The translations under genes and the position numbers were made by a program. Of a stretch of DNA of 64,000 nucleotides, positions 17,048 through 25,352 are shown piece by piece. Source of the stretch: Flavobacterium sp. HSC-61S13 (GTDB lineage Bacteria > Bacteroidota > Bacteroidia > Flavobacteriales > Flavobacteriaceae); NCBI RefSeq assembly GCF_024171535.1, contig NZ_JALJZV010000004.1:186001-250000 (forward strand), given 5' to 3'. The stretch's first letter is position 1. The number at the start of each line of letters is the position of its first letter. The notes beneath the pieces were generated by a model. That model ran no database searches. It had not been told where the DNA came from and saw only the letters and a list, made by a program, of their open reading frames with translations.

Positions 17048-17533
17048 CTATTTGATTTGTAATTGATTTTCAACCTTTTTCGGATGAGTGGCATTAACCG
17101 CTTGCATCAATTGAGGTAAAACATTTCGTTCAACCGAACCGGTCAAAGTGACTACACCGTCTTTTACGGACGATTGTACATTTGGAAAAGCACTTAATAC
17201 GGTTTTTAAATCGTTGTTTAACTGGTCGTCAGCGTGTATGGTAACAGCCTCTGGTGATGGAATAGCCGGAGCTTGTGAGATTTCAGATTGATCCACAACC
17301 GATTTGATTCCCGAAGTAGCCTTGATGTCTTTTAGAGCTTTCTCGCGACTTGCTTCATCTATAAATACCCCAGTTACCGTAGCAACACCATCTTTTACCT
17401 GGACACTGATTCCCGGATCTAAAGTTTTTTCAATAGATAGTTTTGCCGCAGCATCTTTCTCTGTTGACGATTTACATGAGGTGGCTATGGCAGCAACCAA
17501 TAATAGTCCGATACTTAATTTTCTTGCATTCAT
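17048..17533 (-). CDS. BON-domain lipoprotein
   Basis: A 161-aa lipoprotein (lipobox ATSC, Cys20) with two BON domains: about residues 30-85 (SIEKTLDPGISVQVKDGVAT, VTGVFIDEASREKALKDI) and 95-160 (LNNDLKTVLSAFPNVQSSVK, DGVVTLTGSVERNVLPQLMQ). BON domains bind phospholipid or stabilise envelopes (compare OsmY and DolP). It is the first gene of the operon with the SH3 protein. Which envelope process it serves is not visible. Confidence 0.85.
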   Translation of the reverse strand: MNARKLSIGLLLVAAIATSCKSSTEKDAAAKLSIEKTLDPGISVQVKDGVATVTGVFIDEASREKALKDIKATSGIKSVVDQSEISQAPAIPSPEAVTIHADDQLNNDLKTVLSAFPNVQSSVKDGVVTLTGSVERNVLPQLMQAVNATHPKKVENQLQIK

Positions 17534-17651
17534 AGGGTTTTCTTTTTGGTTAATTTTTATCTAATTTAATAAAAAAAAGAATTTATGATAATCGAAGTCT
17601 TAAAAATTAACAATTATTTAATGAATCAAACCGATAGATTGGGCGCAGGTC

Positions 17652-17744
17652 TTACGCGATAGGTGCATTGCGAGGGAGTAGAAGAGAAGGCAGTCCGGTT
17701 GACCAAGCAAAACCATAATCCGTATTGTCAGGGTAGTTCCGCAT
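17652..17744 (-). other. GC-richer island with possible 30-aa ORF
   Basis: About 110 bp between the GSP-synthase gene and the BON operon are visibly richer in G and C than flanking intergenic DNA. The minus strand has an ATG-started frame beginning MRNYPDNTDYGFAW and ending PRNAPIA. It may be a leader or small RNA instead of a gene; I do not recognise it. Confidence 0.2.
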
Positions 17745-17752
17745 AAACGGAT

Positions 17753-17787
17753 AAAAAAAAACGATCAAATACTAATTTGATCGTTTT
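17753..17787 (-). terminator. Intrinsic terminator after the GSP-synthase-like gene
   Basis: AAAACGATCAAAT (17758-17770) and ATTTGATCGTTTT (17775-17787) pair around ACTA; on the minus strand a run of T follows. Confidence 0.9.
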
Positions 17788-17796
17788 ACTTATAGG

Positions 17797-18936
17797 TTAT
17801 TCTAGAATATGGGGAATAAAGCGACTTTTATCAGTCGTAATCATGCGATCGCTTTCTCGGAAAGTAATTCCACAAGGTTCCTGACCGATAATCCAACTGC
17901 CGATTATCGAATATCCCGAGTGCTCTTTGTGAAGTGATGCTAATTCTTGACAGATATAACCTTCTTCGCCATAATCTCCCGGTGTAGCTTCAATGATTTT
18001 TCCGTTAATATACAGTGTGACATTGGCGCCTTCTCTGGATAACAGGGGCTTTTTAACGTAATTGACAAGGGTTTTAGGCTCGTCGAGATAAGTTTCTAAT
18101 AAGAGCGGGTGATTTGGGAATAGTTCCCACAGCACGGCTAATATGGCTTTGTTGGATAAAATCATTTTCCACGACGGTTCAATCCAATTGGCTTGATCGA
18201 CGTCGTTTGGAATATGCAGTGAAAAAGCTTCTTGTACCATCCATTCCCAAGGGTATAATTTAAAGATGTCCGTGATGGTTTCTTCTTCTAAATCGACAAA
18301 ATTTAGACCGTTCCAACCCAGATCATCAATAAAAATAAGTTTGGTTTTGATACCGGCTTGCATCGCACAGTCCCGTAAATATTCAACATTGGTCAAATCT
18401 TCTAGCGTTTCGCGTAAGCATGCGAAATGCAAAACAGACCCTTTCAGATAAGGTTTTAATTCTTTCCAAGTAGCAATCAGTCTATCGTGAACCGAATTGA
18501 ATTGGTCGGCTTTTTTTCCAAAGTGGTGTTGCATCCACTGCCATTGAATTACGCCAGTTTCAAATAAGGAAGTCGGCGTATCGGCATTAAATTCTAAAAC
18601 CTTGAGTTGTTTTTTGATATCGTCGTACGCAAAATCAAAACGACCGTAGATACTCGGTGCATCATTCTCCCAACTTTGTTCGATGTGCTCGTGCATAAAG
18701 ATAGGAATGTGAAAGGCGTTGTATTTGCGGTTGGTGATGACGTGATCAACGGCTTTTAAGCACATATTCCACAGCGTAGAAGTTGCCTCAGCAATTTCAT
18801 CGGCGAGCCCTGGACTGATCGAGTAATAATAGTTTTCTACCCAATAGGTTTGATCCCCATCGGTATGATAACCAAAGCCCGTTTTTTCTAAGCGCTCTTG
18901 CCATTGGTTATCGGCATTAATATGTTTTATTCTCAT
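17797..18936 (-). CDS. Glutathionylspermidine synthase family ATP-grasp protein (YgiC-like)
   Basis: A 379-aa member of the GSP_synth family, an ATP-grasp C-N ligase fold. Landmarks: an N-terminal GFGYHTDGDQTYWVENYYYS, IYGRFDFAYDDIKKQLKVLEFNADTPTSLFE (metal/phosphate-binding part of the grasp), WKMILSNKAIL, PLLSREGANV and a C-terminal GSWIIGQEPCGITFRE. E. coli relatives YgiC and YjfC have unclear substrates; glutathionylspermidine formation is not proven for this group. The open frame reaches 19002, but family members begin right before the RIKHIN-type segment, so ATG 18936 is preferred. It is the last gene after two lipoproteins, an arrangement like ygiB-ygiC. Confidence 0.85.
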   Translation of the reverse strand: MRIKHINADNQWQERLEKTGFGYHTDGDQTYWVENYYYSISPGLADEIAEATSTLWNMCLKAVDHVITNRKYNAFHIPIFMHEHIEQSWENDAPSIYGRFDFAYDDIKKQLKVLEFNADTPTSLFETGVIQWQWMQHHFGKKADQFNSVHDRLIATWKELKPYLKGSVLHFACLRETLEDLTNVEYLRDCAMQAGIKTKLIFIDDLGWNGLNFVDLEEETITDIFKLYPWEWMVQEAFSLHIPNDVDQANWIEPSWKMILSNKAILAVLWELFPNHPLLLETYLDEPKTLVNYVKKPLLSREGANVTLYINGKIIEATPGDYGEEGYICQELASLHKEHSGYSIIGSWIIGQEPCGITFRESDRMITTDKSRFIPHILE

Positions 18937-19114
18937 GTAGGTGTTCTCGTTTTCAATCACCATAGTAGGTTTGCCAAACACATACGTGTTAGCGAAACGC
19001 AATGCCTGTGGTAATTTATTTGAAGGCTAATGTTGGTTTATACTTATTAGACATTGAAAAATGCACATAAGGGGGGAACAAGGCCTTTTTTATAAAGTAG
19101 GGTAGCGAATTAGG

Positions 19115-19468
19115 TTATGAAGAAGCCGAAGGTTTAGCCGAAGATCCAAATCCACCTCGGGCGGTTTGTGCTTTCATGGCGTTGTTTTTAGCTTGATTCG
19201 TACCTACGTTCGACTTGGTAGCTATACCGTTGCTCATATAACCATTTCCACCCATCATCGGGCGAAATGCCATATACCACAATAAAGCACTACCCATACC
19301 CATACCGTTATTTCTGGAGTATTCCTGGGTTACTTCGGTGTATGGAGCTGAACTATCCGCTCTCATATATACTTTTTGTTTCTCTTCTTGCTGCGGTTTG
19401 GAGCAAGAGGCTAAGGCTGATGAAATCAGGATTAGCGAAACCATTTTACTGCTTTTTCTCGTACTCAT
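19115..19468 (-). CDS. Small lipoprotein (YgiB/DUF1190-like position)
   Basis: A 117-aa lipoprotein (LASC, Cys22). After YMRADSSAPYTEVTQEY comes a Gly/Met-rich segment (NNGMGMGSALLWYMAFRPMM) and a low-complexity tail ending RGGFGSSAKPSASS. The tail recalls the RGGFG end of E. coli YgiB, which also lies immediately upstream of ygiC. The start codon overlaps the stop of the preceding gene by one base (TAATG), implying translational coupling. Function unknown. Confidence 0.65.
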   Translation of the reverse strand: MSTRKSSKMVSLILISSALASCSKPQQEEKQKVYMRADSSAPYTEVTQEYSRNNGMGMGSALLWYMAFRPMMGGNGYMSNGIATKSNVGTNQAKNNAMKAQTARGGFGSSAKPSASS

Positions 19469-19767
19469 TATTCGACAGTTACGTAGATTGGGGTTTTGGT
19501 CATATCGATACCGCTATCCTTGGTATCAGTGCTCCAGCTCATTACTTTGGTGGCCGTTTTAATCGTGTCTACCTTGGTAGCGATGATTTCATTATTAGCC
19601 CAGATTTTTTGACTGCTGATGTGCAAAGTAGTGTCACCTGCAACTACGGTTTTTAAAACGACTTCACGAGCCGAGGTTTTGTCTAAAGACTCCAATTTGT
19701 TATCTGCTGTATTGCTACAGGCTGTTAGTATTAATCCAAATAGGAAAAAGGCGCTTATATTCTTCAT
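19468..19767 (-). CDS. Small hypothetical lipoprotein
   Basis: A 99-aa lipoprotein (LTAC, Cys17) followed by a mostly beta-rich region (REVVLKTVVAGDTTLHI, TATKVMSWSTDTKDSGI) and ending PIYVTVE. I do not recognise the family. It is the first gene of the operon with the 117-aa lipoprotein and the GSP-synthase-like enzyme. The open frame extends to 19839, but only the ATG at 19767 leads directly into a lipoprotein signal. Confidence 0.65.
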   Translation of the reverse strand: MKNISAFFLFGLILTACSNTADNKLESLDKTSAREVVLKTVVAGDTTLHISSQKIWANNEIIATKVDTIKTATKVMSWSTDTKDSGIDMTKTPIYVTVE

Positions 19768-19887
19768 TGTGTGGTAAGTAAAAAGTGTTTTTATAAAAAC
19801 TGGAACAAAGTTTGAATTTTTTTTTGTGGATTCCAACAAAAAATGCGTGGAAGCGCGCCTTTTTTACGCCCAAATAATTCTTAAAAT

Positions 19888-19918
19888 TTTCAACCTCATT
19901 GAAATAAGCGTATTTTTG
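19888..19918 (+). promoter_or_regulatory. Promoter for the first AraC gene
   Basis: TTTC (19888-19891), 19-nt spacer and TATTTTTG (19911-19918); one mismatch to the flavobacterial consensus. The ATG is 17 bp downstream. Confidence 0.55.
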
Positions 19919-19934
19919 AAGCAAAGCTGCTGTT

Positions 19935-20810
19935 ATGGATCGGATTGCGATTTTGAAAATTGACGAATTAAATGAAAATAGCTTTGGCAATGATTTTTAT
20001 GCCAATACCATCCCCAATCATTTAATCAGTAATCACAAGCGAATTGAGAAACCACATAAACACAATTTTTATGCAACCATCCTTTTTACCAAAGGATCGG
20101 GAGTACATGAAATTGACTTTAATTCTTATGACGTTAGACCTGGAAGTGTTTTTTTACTAGCTCCCGGACAAACTCATAGCTGGGAACTGTCTGAGGATAT
20201 CGATGGTTTTATTTTCTTTCACACTCAGGAATTTTTTGATATGGTTTTTGTTCGTGAACGCATTCGAGAATATCCCATTTATACCTCCATTTATCATTCT
20301 AGTGCTATTTATATCGGTGGCGAATTTTTAGAACACATGTCTCATTTATTTGAACAAATTCTACTGGAGTATAAAAGTAGCTTGTGGAAAAAGCATCAAT
20401 TGATCTTAAATATAGCCTCACAATTGTATATCGAGCTCAATCGATATGCGATAGCTGAAGACGATTTTCCAACCGCTCATTTCAGTCAATATAATTTTCG
20501 ATTTCTCGAATTTGAAGATTTGGTTGAAGAACACTTTCTGACCATAAAATCGCCAGCACAATATGCCGATTGGTTGCATATTACTCCGAAACACCTCAAT
20601 CGAATCACACGCAGTCTCGTCAATAAAACAACTACCGATATTATATTGGAACGCGTTGTATTAGAAGCCAAACGCATGCTGATTTACACGGGGAAGAGTT
20701 TTAATGAAATAGCCAGTTTGTTGGGATATGAAGACTATTCGTACTTTTCTAAGCTGTTTAAAAAACGCTCTGGTGAAACCCCGCGGGAGTTTCTTAAGCG
20801 TTACGAGTGA
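19935..20810 (+). CDS. AraC-family transcriptional regulator
   Basis: A 291-aa regulator. The N-terminal cupin-like sensor (about 30-130) has KPHKHNFYATILFTKGSGVH, VRPGSVFLLAPGQTHSW and FFHTQEFF. The C-terminal double helix-turn-helix (about 190-290) has SPAQYADWLHITPKHLNRIT for the first helix pair, then LIYTGKSFNEIASLLGYEDY and FSKLFKKRSGETPREFLKR, the standard AraC signature. It is divergent from the lipoprotein/GSP operon with about 170 bp between, so that operon is a candidate target. The effector is unknown. Confidence 0.9.
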   Translation: MDRIAILKIDELNENSFGNDFYANTIPNHLISNHKRIEKPHKHNFYATILFTKGSGVHEIDFNSYDVRPGSVFLLAPGQTHSWELSEDIDGFIFFHTQEFFDMVFVRERIREYPIYTSIYHSSAIYIGGEFLEHMSHLFEQILLEYKSSLWKKHQLILNIASQLYIELNRYAIAEDDFPTAHFSQYNFRFLEFEDLVEEHFLTIKSPAQYADWLHITPKHLNRITRSLVNKTTTDIILERVVLEAKRMLIYTGKSFNEIASLLGYEDYSYFSKLFKKRSGETPREFLKRYE

Positions 20811-20873
20811 TTAGTGATCGGTAATCAGTAATCAGTGATCGGTCGATTGTCGAATCACGATTTACGATTTACG
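20811..20873. repeat. Degenerate short tandem repeat
   Basis: Directly after the AraC stop, variants of AGTGATCGG / TAATCAGTAATCAG and then CGATTTACGATTTACG alternate over about 60 bp. It is simple-sequence DNA with no coding frame. Confidence 0.7.
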
Positions 20874-20907
20874 AAAAAAAGCTATCTCGATGAGATAGCT
20901 TTTTTTG
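20874..20907. terminator. Bidirectional intrinsic terminator
   Basis: GCTATCTC and GAGATAGC pair around GAT, with a run of 7 A before and 7 T after. It serves both the AraC gene (+) and tRNA-Trp (-). Confidence 0.9.
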
Positions 20908-20911
20908 AATG

Positions 20912-20982
20912 CACGGGTGGAGGGATTCGAACCCCCATCAACGGTTTTGGAGACCGCTATTCTACCCTTGAACTACACCCGT
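20912..20982 (-). tRNA. tRNA-Trp (CCA)
   Basis: The minus strand folds as a cloverleaf: acceptor ACGGGTG/CACCCGT, anticodon loop CTCCAAA (anticodon CCA), T-arm GGGGGTTCGAATCCCTC, discriminator G. The CCA tail is not encoded. Confidence 0.97.
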
Positions 20983-21030
20983 AGTTTGTTGTTCAGTGGC
21001 GCAAATATAATATATTTAATATGACATTTC

Positions 21031-21381
21031 CTACTCTTCTTTGTAAAAGACATTGAGCCACATGATGCGCGACATCTTGTAATTAAAGGCAGAGAGCAAG
21101 AATGCTACTACAGCAATGGTAATGAAAATCTGAATAAAAGTCAGTTTAAATATTAGTCCTAAGACAATTACGGAAACCATTTCTGCAACGGTTAAAGCGT
21201 AGCTCATATACATGGCGCCCACATAAAAGCCGGTTTCTCTATGAAAAGAATATCCACAATTTTCACATTTAGGTTTCATTTTGGGCATTTTGAATAGGAA
21301 TGGATTTCCTTTTTCATCAAACAATTTTGTTTTACCGCAATTAGGACAAGTCCCGCTGATTACTTTAGTTAAATATGACAT
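21031..21381 (-). CDS. DUF983 zinc-ribbon membrane protein
   Basis: A 116-aa protein. The N-terminus carries two CxxC pairs (GTCPNCGKTKLF and PKCENCGYSF), a likely zinc ribbon, followed by two transmembrane helices (about 55-77 ALTVAEMVSVIVLGLIF and 80-100 FIQIFITIAVVAFLLSAF) and a short tail. This is the DUF983 architecture; function unknown. ATG 21381 is preferred to an upstream in-frame ATG at 21399 because the family begins with the strand before the first CxxC. Confidence 0.85.
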   Translation of the reverse strand: MSYLTKVISGTCPNCGKTKLFDEKGNPFLFKMPKMKPKCENCGYSFHRETGFYVGAMYMSYALTVAEMVSVIVLGLIFKLTFIQIFITIAVVAFLLSAFNYKMSRIMWLNVFYKEE

Positions 21382-21399
21382 AGTGTATTTTTTATGCAA

Positions 21400-21961
21400 A
21401 TTTCGATAATTATTATGGATATAGCTAGTATTTAATGTTGCACACTTTGGTCTTATTCGGACATTTTAAAAAGAATACCTGTTTTGAAATAAAGGCAAAA
21501 GAAATCGGATGTACTTGATACTGGGATATTAAAGCGTTTTTTTTGCTTCTAAGCGCAGAACTATGGCGCGGTTACTTTTTTTGTTTATGGCTTTTTATGA
21601 CATTTAGACCGGAATTAAACTTCAATAAATTTAACAAGAGGGTTGTTTTTTTACCAATTAATATAGAATGGTAAATCTAAACTACGACTCTGTAGTTTAA
21701 GCAAGAGTTCTTTATGCCGCTAAAGTAGGTGAAAAGGGCTTTAAATACCAAATGGGACATCGAATTATTATGGTATTTAAAGTGCTTGACTTTGGTTTTA
21801 TTCGGACATCTTGTTGTTCTTTTTGATGTTTTTAAATATTGTTTTTAGTTATGTAAAGTAGTGTTTTTTAGCTTATTGTGGTTGTTTTTCATGTTTTCGA
21901 ATGCACTATTAAATGTGTTTTTGTGCAAATCGCCAATTTTTTTCGGTACCTTAGCTAGAGA
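21400..21961. other. 560-bp gene-free region with a duplicated motif
   Basis: No coding frame or RNA recognised. A 22-23 bp motif, CTTTGGTyTTATTCGGACAT, occurs twice in the same orientation (21445-21466 and 21790-21812), 345 bp apart. The second copy is about 150 bp upstream of the AraC gene. It may be a regulatory element or remnant repeat. Confidence 0.5.
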
Positions 21962-22897
21962 ATGAATAGGTCAAAAGGTAGACCGTGCGAACATCGATTT
22001 TACGGACCATTATTTGCCGACTTTACTATGAAAAATTACGAAAATTTACAGGAAACCTTGTCTTTTTATGGGGTCCATTGCCATCAACCGTATTATATAT
22101 CGTCTGGTAATCCTATCTTTAAATTCCCCAAGGCGCCTTTCCGCATTGATTTTTACGCAATTTGTCTATGTATACAAGGTGAAATAGAGGTGGAAATAGA
22201 TATGAAACAATACCAAATTACCCAAAATGGTTTTTTGATATCTGCGCCTTCAACGATTATAAAATTTCTAAGTACTACGGCTGATTTTCGAATGCAATTG
22301 CTGTTTTTTGATAAAACATTTTTGCTGAAAAACATATCAAATCCCTTTTTTATCGAAAAGTTGTCTTTGTTTCAGAATGGTTCTTTTAGCGTGGTCAATT
22401 CAACGGAGATCAATTCTCGGAAATTGTCGGGTTTGCTGAAGTATTTGTTGGAAACCACCCAGCGTCAAGGGCAATTTATCGATGATATTATCCGCTCAAT
22501 TATCTTTAATGTATTGTTGGAAATAGCGCAAATCATCGGTGCAAATCAGGACGAAAACCGAGTTTGTAGCAATGATAATATGCTGTTTGTAAAATTTAAG
22601 GACCTGGTGCAGCAACAAATAGCGGGAAGAAAGGAGGTGCAGTTTTTTGCAGATCAAATGGCTATTACCAACAAATATTTGATTAAAGTAGTCAGAAACG
22701 CATCGGGTAAAACACCCCATGAGGTCATCGATGAGCAACTACTCAAAGAAGCTTGTGTTTTGCTGAGTAATCCGCAACTGAATTTAACGGAGATTGCCTA
22801 TCAACTCAATTTCAGTAGTGTTTCTGCCTTCGGGCGTTTTTTTAAAAAACACGCCATTTCTTCGTTGTCTGCATACAGAAAAAATCAAAATTTATAA
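21962..22897 (+). CDS. AraC-family regulator, probably of oleate hydratase
   Basis: A 311-aa protein with an AraC-type ligand-binding N-terminus (FRIDFYAICLCIQGEIEVEI, FLISAPSTIIKFL) and a C-terminal HTH (VQFFADQMAITNKYLIKVVR, LNLTEIAYQLNFSSVSAFGR, FFKKHAISSLSAYR). It is followed on the same strand after 94 bp by oleate hydratase, suggesting control in response to unsaturated fatty acids; that is inference from position. Met23 (22028) may be the true start, as the first 22 residues look unlike the family. Confidence 0.88.
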   Translation: MNRSKGRPCEHRFYGPLFADFTMKNYENLQETLSFYGVHCHQPYYISSGNPIFKFPKAPFRIDFYAICLCIQGEIEVEIDMKQYQITQNGFLISAPSTIIKFLSTTADFRMQLLFFDKTFLLKNISNPFFIEKLSLFQNGSFSVVNSTEINSRKLSGLLKYLLETTQRQGQFIDDIIRSIIFNVLLEIAQIIGANQDENRVCSNDNMLFVKFKDLVQQQIAGRKEVQFFADQMAITNKYLIKVVRNASGKTPHEVIDEQLLKEACVLLSNPQLNLTEIAYQLNFSSVSAFGRFFKKHAISSLSAYRKNQNL

Positions 22898-22991
22898 ATA
22901 AGTGAAAATCAGTAGCATTTTGGCGAGTTTGAGAGTGTAATGGAATTAGAGGATGTAACTAACTTTATTACATTAATCAAAAATCACTGTT

Positions 22992-24932
22992 ATGAAAAAA
23001 ATCACTTCAAAATTCGAGAAGATCTTGAATGCGTCTACAGAGTACGGAAAGGTTAACCACCAACCCGATTCGAGTAAAGAACAACAACGGAACACACCCG
23101 ATAAAGCGATGCCCTTTTCAGATCAGATTGGAAATTATCAACGCAATAAGGGAATTCCTCCAAAATCGTTTGACAACAGTAAATTTTATATTGTCGGTAG
23201 TGGTATCGCAGGAATGTCTGCGGCTTACTACCTGATTCGCGATGGACATGTTCCCGGCAAAAACATTATTTTTTTAGAGCAATTAAACATTGACGGTGGT
23301 TCGCTAGACGGATCTGGAAATGCCAAAGACGGCTACATCATACGAGGTGGACGTGAAATGGATATGACCTACGAAAATTTATGGGATATTTTTCAGGATA
23401 TTCCCGCTTTGGAAATGCCTGCTCCCTATAGTGTTTTAGATGAGTATAGACTTATTAACGACAACGATTCTAATTATTCCAAAGCGAGATTGATTCATAA
23501 CTGTGGAGAAATTAAAGATTTTAGCAAGTTTGGACTGGGTAAAAAAGATCAATTAGCCGTGGTAAAACTCTTGCTAAAAAACAAAGAAGAGTTAGATGAT
23601 ATTGCTATTGAAGACTATTTTCAAGAATCTTTTTTGAGTAGTAATTTTTGGACGTTTTGGCGTACAATGTTTGCCTTTGAAAATTGGCATAGTTTATTGG
23701 AGTTCAAATTGTATATGCACCGTTTTTTACACGCGATTGATGGTCTGAACGACTTATCGGCTTTGGTGTTTCCAAAATACAATCAATACGACACCTTTGT
23801 GACACCTTTACGCCGTTTTTTACAAGAAAAAGGAGTGAAAATTGAGTTGGATGTCTTGGTAGAAGATCTCGATATGCAAATAAATATAGACGGAAAAACG
23901 GTTAAGGGACTGATAACCGAGCAAAACGGTAAAAAAGTTGTTATACCGGTAAGCTCCGATGATTTTGTTGTGGTGACTACGGGATCCATGACAGAGGATA
24001 CTTTTTATGGAACCAATAAAAAAGCACCGTTGATTGCCATTGATAATGCAACAAGTGGAAAAAGTCCGGGTTGGATGTTATGGAAAAATTTGGCGGCCAA
24101 ATCAGAAGTTTTTGGGAAACCCGAAAAATTCTGTACCAACATCGAAAAGTCCTCTTGGGAATCGGCAACGTTAACTTGTAAACCTTCGGCTTTAATCGAT
24201 CGATTAAAAGATTATGCTGTAAACGATCCGTATTCCGGCAAAACGGTTACGGGTGGTATTATCACAATAACGGATTCGGATTGGCTAATGAGTTTTACTT
24301 GTAATAGACAACCCCACTTTCCAGAGCAACCCGATGATATTTTGGTGTTGTGGGTATATTCCTTATTTATGGACAAAGAGGGGAACTACATTAAAAAAAC
24401 CATGCCTGCTTGTACAGGAGATGAAATACTCGCTGAACTATGTTATCATTTAGGGATTCTCGATCAACTCGATGATGTGGTGGAAAACACTATCGTACAC
24501 ATCACATTTATGCCTTATATAACTTCGATGTTTATGCCAAGAGCACAAGGGGATCGCCCAAAAATAGTACCAAAAGGCTGTACCAATCTCGGATTGATCG
24601 GTCAGTTTGTTGAAACCAACAACGATGTGGTTTTTACTATGGAGAGCGCTATTAGAACGGGTAGAATAGCGGTATATGAATTGTTGAATCTCAACAAACA
24701 AGTGCCGGATATTAATCCGTTGCAATATGATGTGCGTCACCTATTAAAAGCAGCAAGAACCTTAAACGACGATAAATCCTTTGTTGGAGAAGGGCTATTG
24801 CGCCGAGTATTAACCGGCACTTATTACGAACATATCTTACCGGTATTGAACGAAGATAATGAAGAACAGGATTCTTTTATAATGGATCAAATGAACCGAT
24901 TTAAAGATTGGTTAAAAGGTGTAAAAGGATAA
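22992..24932 (+). CDS. ohyA: Oleate hydratase (FAD-dependent, MCRA family)
   Basis: A 646-aa enzyme that adds water to the cis-9 double bond of oleic acid to give 10-hydroxystearate, a detoxification step for unsaturated fatty acids. The FAD-binding Rossmann motif is [17 protein letters not shown] (about 65-81), then [13 protein letters not shown]. The catalytic Glu is at residue 122 in RGGREMDM and the Tyr at residue 241 in [13 protein letters not shown], the same positions reported for the Elizabethkingia meningoseptica enzyme. Length agrees with that long-type subfamily. It is cytosolic or peripheral at the membrane and monocistronic, with a strong terminator behind it. Confidence 0.96.
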   Translation: MKKITSKFEKILNASTEYGKVNHQPDSSKEQQRNTPDKAMPFSDQIGNYQRNKGIPPKSFDNSKFYIVGSGIAGMSAAYYLIRDGHVPGKNIIFLEQLNIDGGSLDGSGNAKDGYIIRGGREMDMTYENLWDIFQDIPALEMPAPYSVLDEYRLINDNDSNYSKARLIHNCGEIKDFSKFGLGKKDQLAVVKLLLKNKEELDDIAIEDYFQESFLSSNFWTFWRTMFAFENWHSLLEFKLYMHRFLHAIDGLNDLSALVFPKYNQYDTFVTPLRRFLQEKGVKIELDVLVEDLDMQINIDGKTVKGLITEQNGKKVVIPVSSDDFVVVTTGSMTEDTFYGTNKKAPLIAIDNATSGKSPGWMLWKNLAAKSEVFGKPEKFCTNIEKSSWESATLTCKPSALIDRLKDYAVNDPYSGKTVTGGIITITDSDWLMSFTCNRQPHFPEQPDDILVLWVYSLFMDKEGNYIKKTMPACTGDEILAELCYHLGILDQLDDVVENTIVHITFMPYITSMFMPRAQGDRPKIVPKGCTNLGLIGQFVETNNDVVFTMESAIRTGRIAVYELLNLNKQVPDINPLQYDVRHLLKAARTLNDDKSFVGEGLLRRVLTGTYYEHILPVLNEDNEEQDSFIMDQMNRFKDWLKGVKG

Positions 24933-24959
24933 CAATATAGATTGTAAGCCTATATTATT

Positions 24960-24997
24960 AAATAGGGTTTGACTATAAAGTCAAACCCTATTTTTTT
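24960..24997 (+). terminator. Intrinsic terminator of ohyA
   Basis: AATAGGGTTTGACT and AGTCAAACCCTATT pair around ATAA, followed by TTTTT; the A-rich left flank may allow use from both sides. Confidence 0.9.
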
Positions 24998-25352
24998 GAC
25001 ATCTATTTTAAAATTGTATCGAGGTCAGTTTGAAAAATCACAGTTATTATAACTAGTCGTGAGGATCTAATTTATTCATTGGTCGGTTAGTGATGCAATT
25101 CCTAATTTAATATCGCAACCGAGGTTTTCGCACTAAAGAGGTTCTAAATAGCACAGCGATTTTATTTGGAAAAAGAATACCTTTGTCGGCATAAATAGAG
25201 ACAGTCGGATAAGTGTCTTATCGCGACATTTCACAAGTTGTAAAACGACAAAATTTTAGGTTTTTATAGCGCGAAGGTTTTTATGTTCTAATGGTTTTAA
25301 ACTTTTATCCGAGTACGAGCTAAATAAAAATAGGTTATCATTTCAATTCTTT
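24998..25352. other. Gene-free region upstream of the SulP gene
   Basis: About 350 bp of low-complexity AT-rich DNA with no frame or RNA I can support, and no clear -7/-33 pair. The leader to the SulP ATG may be long. Confidence 0.4.
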
